A stretch of 64,000 bases of DNA. Origin: Rallus limicola (Eukaryota; Chordata; Aves; Gruiformes; Rallidae). Below the pieces are notes generated by a model. That model searched no databases and had not been told where the DNA came from. It was given only the letters and a program-made list of their open reading frames with translations. The position numbers and the translations under genes are program-made. The first letter of the stretch is position 1. Each line of letters starts with the position of its first letter. The stretch is from assembly GCA_022605955.1 (NCBI GenBank), contig JAKCOZ010000007.1, positions 36,000,991 through 36,064,990 on the forward strand, read 5' to 3'. Positions 13,146 through 25,100 of the stretch are shown one piece after another.

Positions 13146-16100
13146 CTAGGAAGTAAGAGAGAACTAATGATATGTCCTGGAAAGCAATTGATCTTCATGT
13201 GAAATGCTGAAGAGACTCTCCTGATCCTCAGTTTATCTATAGGCAGCAGTCTCAGTGGTGTGACTAGCTATTCTGCTTCAAGTGATAAGCAGAATAACAG
13301 CCCAAGACCCACTCAAGGGACATTACATCTTAAGCCATGCTGAGACTGCCATTATACCTAAACTCGGACAGAAAAGGAAATCTATCCATGAATTCGTGTC
13401 CAGCAATACAAAACCCACATTCTGTCTCCTAAGCATGATATTGGACCTCAGGATGTCAGTGGCTTGGTGTGGCAATCTCCTCTTTAGCTGACTAAGGCCA
13501 AAGAGTAGAAAAAATTATTCCAAATGATGACCCATGTCTACTCCCACGTACATGCTTAATTATATGACGTGTGCAGTCACTTCAGAGGCATATGGACATT
13601 ACGTTCTTTGTGTGTGGAGATGCCTATGGCCTTTCCTCCCTCAAACGCTCATTCACTGACGACTATATCCGTCTTCCCTGACAGTAAATCAACATCATAG
13701 TTTATTTATTTAAAGTGAGTATGGTGATATGGCTGGGTTTGAATGGGTCATAGCCCACAAAACAAGCACTCACACCCAGACTCACCCAAATACGATTTGG
13801 TTTTAAGTTATTTTTTGGTAATATCAGAGCCTTGCTCATTGCCTGTTTACTAGAAAACAGACTCCACCAAGGCCGCCACCCTATCTGCCTCAACTATGGT
13901 GCAGTTTCTGCCAGCATCATCAGGAGTATTTCCTTCACCTCTCCAAGCAACACAGGCCTAGGTAACAAAACCGCTCTTCCATCAGGGGTCTGTGTCCAGG
14001 ATAGGGATTTTGCCAGCATAGTGATTTTTATCCCCCATGCTGACAAGCCCATGCTTTCCAGGATTTTGTAGAGCTGACTTGGCCTTATACTAAACTAGCA
14101 AAGTCTCCAATCACCTAGAACCACATCACATCACTCAAGCCAGGGAATTTCCTCAAGTGGAGGAAACAGCTGGAGCAGAGACATTTACCATAACCTACTG
14201 TATAAATCCACAGGCTCGGATTGGAAAATAGACCATCTGCATTCCCCAGACTGGCTATGTAACAGAAGGTCATTGAAGTTCTTCAGGTGGGATTATGTTT
14301 AAGACTTGAATATCTAAATGGAGGATACTGAATATCCATTAACACTGTGCTGATTCAGGCAGCACAGTCACAGGAAACCAAGGAGTGATCCTGGTTCCCT
14401 AATGTTTTACCAGTAGGTTGGTTTGCTGAATCAGCTCTTGTCAATGTTGATTAGACAGGTAAGACCTCAGTGCATTTGCTCTTACATAAGTGTCATTTGA
14501 GATGTCCTTGAGAACCTAACACATCTACTCAAAGCAGGCAGATGTCACTCAAGGCCAAGAGATTTGTACTTTTCTGGCCTGGCAGCTGGAGGCAGAGGGC
14601 ATGCCCAGGGCAACACCAATGTCTCTTGGTGCCTTAACAGCAAGACAAAATATAGTTGGGACTTCCACTAACAAGATGGGCATAGACACCCTCCATATTT
14701 AGATGTCTTTTGATACCAAGTCGAATCCTACTATTTATGTTTAATGATATTCCCCTGGAATGTCACTTAAACCCTTCCACTTACTGACATTAAAAAAGTC
14801 TGTCACTGTCAGTTGAGCATACCTGAGTGTTACTGATGACTCTGCATTTGTTTGAAGAAGCAAATAGCAGAAAAGGTGGAGAGGGAGAAATAAAGGTTGA
14901 GTGAGTAGCCAGGGCATGTTCCCAGCAGTTCAGTGTGAAATGTCCTTATTTTTTTGCCATATTTACAAACACAATGAGACTTTACCTCATCGCATACGTG
15001 GAGTGCAAATATCAAAGACAGAAGGCCTGTGGAGGGGTATCTCCCATGATGTTGGAGCCAGTTTTCATAGACATATTTCATAAAAGCTGGATTATAAACC
15101 AGGATCTAGGCAAAATTAGAGAGAAAGACTTATTAGTAAAATACCCTGGGGAAAAAAAATATGTAGCCCTAAAGAACACTGAGAGTGGGGGAGAAAAGAA
15201 TAACAGTGATTCTTTGAGGACAGGTGAAAGGGCAACATAAAATCTCATGAATAAGTACACTCAGAATATTTTCCATATGCAATTACACATGAACATTGTT
15301 TTCTTGGTCTTGATACCCCATGTGCTTACACTGATGTAAATCCTGAGTGATTCCTACTGAAATGGAACAAGCAGGAAAAAATTCAGGCATCCAACCGTCC
15401 TTGCAGCATCCTGCTGTAAGGTAGATGAATTCTGGGGATTTGGGGGCCTTAGCAAGGCAAGCCAAGGTGCCATGCCAGCTTTCATAGAATCATAATCAAT
15501 TAGGTTGGAGAAGACCCTTTAAGTTTGTCAAGTCCAACCTTAATTTGGGTGAGAACATAGGAGCAACTGCATCTTCTACATAAGATGCCAATCATGTCTT
15601 GGAATGTCTATAGGTACAGATCTAAAGAAACCTGGGGCCATGTGTAAACTGTCAGGAAGCATATCAGGTTGTGTTAGCTGTGCTATTTTTCTGTTTTGCT
15701 TTTGTTGGGTTTTGTTTGTTTGTTCATTTAAAAAAAAAAGATTTTTAACAAGACATAAATTGCACTTGGTTATCTCCTGGGGAATTTATTAGTCCATCTA
15801 ATGGAGACAAAGCACTTAAGATCAAATCTGAGCCTGTAATAAATACAAGGACTGGTGGGAGTGAGCCCTTGCTTTCAACCCCCTTCCCTGAATCAGGCAG
15901 AGAGGCTTTTCCCTCCACGCTGCGTTTTTAATTAGAGTGACAGCATTTCAGTGCTATCTGGTTAGCTGCAGGGCTTTTCCTTTTACAAAGTCAGAGGTTA
16001 ATTGCTGATATTGTATCTGTCTGTAATCACTTCTCACAGGGTGTTTTGCATTGCACGGTGTGGCAAGAAGTACAGGCTTCTCATCTCTCTTCCTGGGAAG

Positions 16101-19100
16101 CTGCTGCATATCACCAGTCATACTTTGGGCTGGTGCTACTCAACTGTTTTTTAACAGCCTGATGTAGTGCATCTCACAGGGGTTTTACAGAGGTTATTGT
16201 GTTCCTCACAACAGGTAGAGATGAGCCAAGCAATTATTTAATAGATCTAGAGATCCTTGGTTTAAAGCACAGGGATATAAACTGATACTGGTTAAAGGTC
16301 TCTTCTGAAGCCTTTAGCAAAACCTGGCCTCTGGAATGAAGGACATGTGCTTTAATCTGCAATTTTAATGTTCTGGGGCTAATGTCATATGTTACCAGCC
16401 CTTCAGACATCAGCAGCCTAAGCTCCTTTGAGAATAATCCTCTCCAAAGGCTGAGAGAATGAGACTTTTATTTTGCTGGAAGGTCTATGGAAGAGGTAAC
16501 ATTTTTCCTCTCCTTACATTGCCTCCCTTCAAACTGTGCAGCTACAAAAACAAAAGCCTTTACATGGAGACTAAAAGTCCATCATGGGAATGACCATTCT
16601 GTCCCATGGGAAATTCTGCCTCCAGCAAGAATGCATGGCTATTAAACCACAGCTTTCTCTGGCAATGAATCAGTATGCATAGAATGGGTACTCTTTTGAC
16701 TGATGTAGGGTGGGCACCAGGTTTGACCACCTTTTTTTGACCTTGGAGAGGTCAGGTTCTCTGAATGATTGCCTTCCACACATCAACAGTATGAAATAAA
16801 ATGGGTCAGAGGTGTTTTGAAAGCCCTGATGGAAGTGGTATGGCACAGGTCATGTCCACATTGCTCAACTCTCTCCCTATGCACAATAGGGATTTGGTCC
16901 GAGCCCAGTCTACAAGCTTGTTTAGTTGGGTACAGACATTACAGATGTGGGCAAAGAGCCTTCCCCAAGAGCCACTGATACCATCATGAATTCTCCACTG
17001 ACTTGAAAACACACAGCTTTATTTGTTCAGAGTTCCTTTAGCCCCTTATTACAAGGAACTGACCCAAGAGTGAGAAACATTCCTTCCACTACCTGAAGGG
17101 AGCCAACTCCCCTGAAGGGAGTTTATCAAGGAGTGAAGTGATAGAACAAGAGGTAATGGGTTTAAACTAAAATAGGGTAGATTTAGATTAGATATAAGGA
17201 AGAAACTCTTTACTGTGAGGGTGATGAGGCACAGTCACAGGTTTCCCAGAGAAACTGTGGATGCCCCCTCCCCTAGCAGTGTTCAAGACCAGGTTGGATG
17301 AGGCTTTGGGCAGCCTGGTCTAGTGGAAGGTGTCCCTGCCTATGGCAGGAATGTTGGAACTAGATGTTCTTTGAGGCCACTTCCAACCCATAACATTCTG
17401 TGATTGTATGATTCAAATAGTCAAACTATTTTAAAAGAAAAAAACCAAAATGAACAAAGGCTCAAAGTGTTACATCCACATGACTGCAATGGGTGGGAAC
17501 AGAGCACCTGCTGTAGAGAATGATCTCTGTTGGCTAATGGTGTACCTTAAATCTCCCTGAGCTGGACCAGAGGAAGTAATGCAACCTTCAGAACAGTGTT
17601 AATGAATTGGTACATTCACAAGAGCAGATTCTTTCCAACCTCAGGTACTTGGTGATTGGTCTGAACAGCACAGAGGAGCTAAACCTTCAGCTTAGCTGAA
17701 CCTTGTAAAGTGTCTGCATTTTGGTTGTAGTTTTTATGAATATCAAGGGGTTCCTTACATTCTTACAGTCTCCCAAGAAGGCAAAAGGGCCAGAATTAGA
17801 TTAGCAGAACAAATTCACAAGCCAGCATTGCTCACCTTTTCTTTTTTGACTTTGATTTTCCGGGGAACTGGAACATATGTGCTGTAAAAAGAGAAAAAAA
17901 CCAACCGCAAACACTAAGATTAATAAAAGCCCAACATTTTCAAAGAAAGAAAGTATATTCTTCATGTACAGTAGCAAATTCAGATTATTTGAAAATAATA
18001 AATTCTTGTTGAAAAATAAGTCTCTGAATTAGTAATACAACATGACAAGAGCTGAGCTGTCACTGAAGTGAGTCTATCAGAGCAGTCACATTTTTAAATT
18101 CTAAAGTTATTTATTGGCATTATGACACCAAAGATTTCATTGACGATATACTGTAGAGTCAACATTATGTGGAGCTCATGATTTCTAATTCTTGGATCAC
18201 GACTTGCAGTCTTTGCTCTTTGATGATGGGAAGGGCTTCCCATTAATTTCGTGTCTGAGAAACCTTTTCCCACCAGGGGGAGACTTTTCTCCTCCTAATG
18301 CTTTAGCTACTGCAGGATTTTTTGAGTAGGCAGAGGTAGAGTTCATATGTGTAACTAACTCAGGCATTCCCAGTATGCAGCCCCTCACCAACAAGCTATT
18401 CCCTTATTCCTTGGGGGGGATGTTGAAGGCTTCCTGCAGTGCCCAGCATAAAAATTCCAAGTCATACCTTATGACTGCATTGAAATCACGAGTCATGTCT
18501 GGAAAACAATAAAATCTTTTCTTCCCCATATCTCATGCACAGTGCTCGCTGGCATCGCATAGCTCATCATAAGTGCTGCAAAAAAATGTCTCACTGATTT
18601 TGTTCCAAGTGAAAAAATTCTGGTGAACTGGCCTTGTAATAGGAGTATGTCCTGTAGTATGAACTGCATACTTTTTAGATGGGTTGTAATAAATCACCAA
18701 AGTCTTCCATTAGTTGTCTAAGTGTTTTCACTTGATTTTGTAACAACAAAATTCTTGTCATTAAGAATTTGTTTCTCTTTGAACCATGGATCAGCAGCAC
18801 TTTGAAACATTAGTTTAAATTTTCCCAAACCAGTGGTGACTTGGTAATGTTGTCATCTCCTCAGGTACTTCTGGGCATCCCTGACCTGCAATCCACTATT
18901 ATATAAATAAACAGCCAGTCCTTTCTAAAAAGATGATGTGGAGGACACAAGGGGATCATATTTCATAACAAGGGGATCATACTTCATGAACATCTACAGT
19001 AGAAGACCAAAGAGAGAGTATGCAATGTTTAAGACAGTGTTTGCAGAAAGCTCTGATCTGACCAGGAGACTACCGTAGTTCTTGTCAGATGATGTGTAAG

Positions 19101-22100
19101 TCATTTTAATCACAGGATATTTCCTTTTATCAGAAGCAATACCCAAGTCCTGCTGTCACTTGGCTTCAAAATTTCATAGAACTGCGCAGCAAGTATTGGC
19201 ACATGTAAAACCTGGGCAGCTTAGCAGCCAGGGAGTTAGTGACCCAGTAAGTACCACACGGGAGTGGGAGAAATTGTGAAGCCGGTCAGGAAGTGAGCTA
19301 CATATAATTTGGAAAACATCTTTTCTGAGACCCTTTGCAGGGCTGTAGTGAAGTCTGTCATCATCACTAGCCATTTTGTACAGGACATTTACTGGATCCT
19401 TGACCCAAGTGGAAGATATGGAACATTTTAAGGAGCACAAAAATTGCTCTTTGCCAGACCAAGTGGAGATACATGGAGCTTTTTTCACTATGGAGGTTTC
19501 TAAAAGATTTGCAGAAAGCAAGTTAAAGCATCTAGGCTAAATATATGACTGATGAGGGCTTGAGGGTCTTCTGTCCCAGAAGGCTTTTCTTGGTCTTTCC
19601 TGGGATAATGTTCAGCCTTACAGAGCCACTTTGAAAAGGGACATCCATCAGTCAAGAGGGAAATGTCTGAGAGAATCCTTCAGCTATCAATTCAGTCTAA
19701 TATTAAGGCCACCTGCAGTTTGCCTTTTGTTTTGGAACCATAAAAATTGCTTGAATAATAATACTACTGGGAGGAGAGGTTTTAAGTTTTAGGAAATTTG
19801 TACTTCATTTGAATGGGATACAGAACATTAAACATTGTGTAAAAGTCTAACCAATACAGCATGCTTATCTTTTTAAACTATGAGTGCTCTTAGGTTCTTG
19901 TTAACCTCACCCCAGTTGATACTATGCAACATGTGCACAAGGCATGATGGCCATACAGGGAGGGTAAGGAGGCAAATATTTCTTCTCTTCTAAACACTGA
20001 ATTTCAGGTGGGTTTTATTTTTATTTCATGCCTTCTTTAATTTATAAATGTACAGTCAACAACTTCCTTAAGCTCTGTATCCAATATTGTGTGTTTAATG
20101 TGTCATAGGTTTTTCTATTAGCCTTAAAATATGTTACATGTATTGTTATGATTTGTGTGCTTATGACTTTATGGTTGTATTCTTCCAGCAACTTCTGGTT
20201 TACTTTTAGTATGGCAAAAAATCTTAGTAGTATTTATTGCATGTCATTAAATACACACTAATTTATACCAGATGCTTACCAAGCCTGTGTATACAATCCA
20301 ATTATATATACATAATATAACCTGTAAATTATTAAGCATGTGCTGTGACTGTCATGTAGTCAACCAGTTATCTCTAGGATAGGATAAGGGCTCACTCAAC
20401 TTTACCACTGCAAACCACTTGCTGCCACTTTTGAAAGTAAATACTCAACAAAAAGTAGTGCGCAGCTTTGCAATCTGGGCACAGGGCAGTGATAGAAACA
20501 TGGATTAGTGATGAATCTGGCCCTCTATGGGCTCCTCTTCCTAGTGTGTGTATGGAGATGAGGAAGGTGCAGCAAGGGGCTTCATTCAAAGGCCATTGAA
20601 GGCAGCTGGAACTATCATTGCTTCTGATAGGATTTGGATCACAGCTTAAAGGCCATAGTTCTCCATGTTTTTGATCTTTTTAACTTCTAAAAGAAAACAA
20701 ACAAACAAACAAACAACATAAGCCTTGCAAAAAAAGCAATTATTTTAGCCAGTTTTCTAAGTGTGATGATTTTTCCATGTTACAGTGTCCTGAAGATGTG
20801 TATTTTCAAGATAGGTTATGACTGGATATACCAAGTGCTGGTGGTAAAAAAAGATAAAAAGGGAGTAAACCAGATTTTTTTCTTCACAATTTAAAAGAAT
20901 CTTAACAAGAAGTGAAAAAAATAAAAAAATGCATTTGCAAAGAGAGTAAAAAAAAGTAAAAAAAAGAAAAAACTCCATTTGTTGTGCCATCAAACAGTTT
21001 TCTTTAAAAATGTGAGGTCTTATCCTTTGTCAACAGGGACATGCTTTTTCAAGCTTTTAATCTTCTAAGACTCTGAAATTGGGGGGAAAAAAGTTTAAAT
21101 ATCTTGAAATCTTCTCTGGAATAAAGACAGCTGTTGCTGTCTATGTGTAGCAGGGCACCACCAAGCAATCTGACCAGGCTGTGGCTTTACATTCATCAGA
21201 TAACCTCACACACAGTACAAATGTCACGTAGTTCATTCTCTGGATTAGGAAAAGCCAGCTTATAGGAAGGGAGGGAATCTGCTACCAGGCATCCAGAAGA
21301 AACATGTGTTTTGTTCACATTTCTAATTTTAGTCCTAGCATAAATGTATTAGGCAGGGCAACATTTATTTCTGAATGCACAAAGAAGAAATGGAGAATAA
21401 ATACCAGTATAGCACACTATTGCCAGGTTAAATGTGTCAATTTAAAGATAAGGCACACAAGTGACAAATGAAACAAGTGTCACCTCTGCATGGCTTTCAA
21501 TCACGTTCCACCAGTAAAAATGGAAAAAACTCTGGACCAACCTGTCCAGGGAAGGATGCTATGGATAAATGATTAAGTGTCCCAGTCTGCTTCTGCTCTC
21601 ACAGCTTTCCATGAACAGACCATATAGCCCTCTCTGCCTCCTTGTCCTCTTCTATAAATGGGATGTGTTGGAAGACCAGGTGGCCATGCAAGTGACTTGG
21701 GTGGGATAATCGAGGCTTCTAGGACCACCACTGAATGAATAACCCGCCAAACAACTGTTTTTCTGATGGTATGTTTGGGTACAGGGATGCTTGCTGCACC
21801 TGCTGTACTCCCAAGGGACTGGAGACAAGGAAGGATGAGCAAAAGCCTAAAATAAGAAATTGAACCCCAAAGCCCAGGAAGCCACTGCTCAGTCTGGCTG
21901 TGTCCAGCAGCCAGTGGAGATACAAAGAGCTGGATCTGGATCTTCTCCTCAAAGATTGCACCATACCTTTAAAGTTTTCCTAGAAAGCAAGCATATGGAG
22001 TGAACGCTGTCCTGAGAGGGCTTGCAATGACTTAACAGAAGGAGGGATTTACCCAGTGTGGGCTTTTCTGTCCTACAGCAACATGTAGGGACTCCCACTG

Positions 22101-25100
22101 CTTCAGCCTGCCCACTCAGCACTGCCCTTACTCACAAATTGATAGTGCCTGTGGTGAGAGCAGTGACAACCCAGCGCAGGTCCAGGGTCTTGAAGGGGAT
22201 CAGGATCATGCTCACGTTCTCTGACAGCTCTTTGTAGCTCTCGGGGTAAACGAAGTGGTGAGTGGTCTTGCTCCCAACATCTGATTCATAGCCAGTGGTG
22301 GGGGCACGGTTCATTCTGCAGCCCAAAAACAGTAAGTGAGAGAATGAGTTGGACTTCATGATCTTAAAGGTCTTTTCCGGACAAAACAATTCTATGAAGT
22401 GGGAGAGGAATTAGGTAGGTACAAACGTGTGATTCTTCCCCAAATCATTTGCTGGAGGTGGTGGGAAAATGCTCCCATGGTTAAGGAGAGTGGTGTCTGC
22501 AGGCTTTTCAGACAGCCTTGACAGGGCGCTCAAGTGGTCCTCAAGCAGGCTGAACTGACCATATAGTGAATATATGAAAAGTAAATGAAAACTCAGTGTG
22601 GGATTGCTTGGACTGAATGGGAGTTTCTGCTAAGGAATTGTATCTCTGAGCACATTTCTGGGTTTTCTTTACAGCTTGCAGAGAGCTGGTCAAAAGAGCA
22701 GAGAGTCTGTGAGGACTCATCTCCTTTCATCCAAAATCTGAAGCCTTCAGTAGGTGAGAAATATATTGCCCTGAAGTCCATCAACTTGATTTCTCAGCTG
22801 GAATCCCCCCATCTGCACAGGTGTATTTGTCAAAGTAACAAACCGTGTTACATGTGGTAAACAGCAGCAAATATTTCTTATTGACCTCCCATGAAAAGGC
22901 TTCAAAGTTACAGTGAAAAATCCAGAACCTACGTCTGACACTTCATTAGGTCAAACCTTACTTAGTATGTACCCCAGCTTCTATATATCCACGTAAGAGA
23001 TATAGGCATATGGTGTGATTTCAGTAACCTTGAGTACAGGGTGTGGAGAACTGCCTAGGGATCATCAGGGCTGAGTCACACCGCTGGCCAAACACGGTTA
23101 CCTTATGTTAGGTCTATCAGGGAGCAGAGCGAGAGTTTCTGAAGTCAAGGGCAAGTGTAGGGTCCTGCATCTAGGCAAGAATAACCCCAGGCACCAGTAC
23201 AGGTTAGGAGTTGACCTGCTGGGAAGCAACTCTGCAGAGAAGGACCTGGGGGTTCTGGTGGACATCAAGCGTTCCATGAGCCAGTAATGTGCTCTCATGG
23301 CTAAGAAAGCCCATGGTAACCTGGGGTGCATTAAGAAGAGTTAGTCTCCTCCTCTATTGTGCCCTGGTGAAGCCACATCTGGAGTACTCTGGGTTCACCA
23401 GTTCAAGACAGAGAACTAATGGAGAGAATCCAATGGAGGGTTACAAGGATGATTAGGGGACTGGAACATCTCGTATGAGGAAAGGCTGAGAGTGCTGGGT
23501 CTGGAGAAGACTGAGATGAGTGCTCCTCAGCACTTATAGAGGGTGGGGCCAGACTCTTCTCAGTGGTTCTCAGTGACAGGACAAGGGTCAATGGGCACAA
23601 GCTGGAACACAGGAAGTTTCATCTCAGTATGAGAGAAAACTTTTTCACTTTGAGGGTGGCAGAGCACTGGGACAGGCTTCCCAGAAAGGCTGTGGAGCCG
23701 CCTTCTCTGGAGACATTCAAAACTTGCATGGACACTATCCTGTGCAATCTGCTCTAGGCAAACCTGCTCTAGGAAGAGGGTTGGACTAGATCTCCAGAGG
23801 TCCTTTTCAACACTTATTAGTCTATAATTCTATGATTCTGTGAATTCAACTACAGAAAAGCCTCTACACTTGTATTAACTTCTGAAAGTAAACCTGAGAC
23901 ATCAGCAATTCCTTCCCTGATCATTTAGCTTGTTGCTGGTAGAGATTTGCATGTTGCTGAGGTACAGTGTAATGCACATTAGAGATCCCCAATGTGGCTG
24001 TGACTGACTTGCATGAACACATGGTCCTGTGCAACACCATGGAGCAGAATGGGGGTTCTCTGCAGCCTAATGGAGTCTCCTGCAAAGGGTCTCCTCAGGT
24101 CCTGGCAGAAGTACAGGAAGGACAAGGAAGGATGTACCTGATGAGGGGGTGAGAAGCCTTGTCCATTAGCAGATGGCAGGCTGCCCTGGTTGCTGATACT
24201 ATCCTCCCAGTTTCTGTGGCATTGTTCTTGAATTAGGCTCTTCCCTGCCAGTGACTCATCATTGCATTTAGTAGAAATACTCAAGAAAGTGTAAGATTGT
24301 GTTTTATTTTGAGACTACTCACACTAAGGTATGAAATACAGTCCTTTCTTTCTGTCAGGACAAAGCATCTTAGTTCTCTTACTCACACTCTGCCCTTGTA
24401 TCTGTATACCTTTCTCACCATCTGTGGTGGGGCTGGCTGCATGGCATGGCAGAAGACAGCGCTTACACCCAGTCTGAGCAGGAAGGGCTGAGCTGGAATT
24501 TTCTTCTATCATGAAAGTAGATGGTTACACAAATAAAAATGGGCTTGACACAGGACATACAAATGAGTCACCAGAGACTTTGTTTGTTGGATTAACACAC
24601 AGAGGAGTCCCCTTGTCTGCACAGGTTTCTATGGTGAATCCTAAAAAATCCCTTCAGATACAGCTTGACATTGATAATGTCCAGATCTGAGATTGGACTC
24701 TGTGACAATTCCAAGTCACAGAGAATCTCCCTTGCTGAGGTTGCCTGGCTATGGGGAAGGGTAAGACCTCAGAGCAGAGACACACATCTGAGTGTATTAC
24801 TCATTAGCTACTACTCAACCCCCCACCCCCACCTTTGAATCTAGCAAAGCATTTTCTGCATGAATCTGGAAATCTAGACCAGGTAAGATAAGAAGGTCCA
24901 CACAGGAATGGGGCTGTTTCCCCAGTAAGGGATACAGCCATAAATAGATCTCAGCTGCCTGACATTTGCAACCTGCAGGACTAATGTCAAGGGCTCTTCT
25001 CTTCCCTTTGTGTATCTGAAGAGCAGGTCAGCCACCTCGTCCTTTGGGGAGGTACTTTTGGCAGAGGGCAAGGAATGCAAGTGACAAAGCAGCTCCTGAA

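Larger units (their letters stand above)
15106..17835 (-). other. ST3GAL1 intron 4
   Basis: A 2,730-base intron with donor GTGAGC and acceptor GCCTAG. It holds two CR1 fragments, at 15483-15558 and 17131-17414, and a T-rich, A-rich stretch around 15686-15740. An 11-mer, CCTGAAGGGAG, occurs twice between 17092 and 17121, just before the second CR1. The rest is unremarkable. Confidence 0.9.
17882..22135 (-). other. ST3GAL1 intron 3
   Basis: A 4,254-base intron with donor GTGAGT and acceptor TTTACAG. It contains a 21-base tandem duplication (18949-18990), an (AAAC)n tract (20693-20716) and an A-rich stretch around 20841-20990. I see no CR1 or LTR copy. No other exon is evident. Confidence 0.9.
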
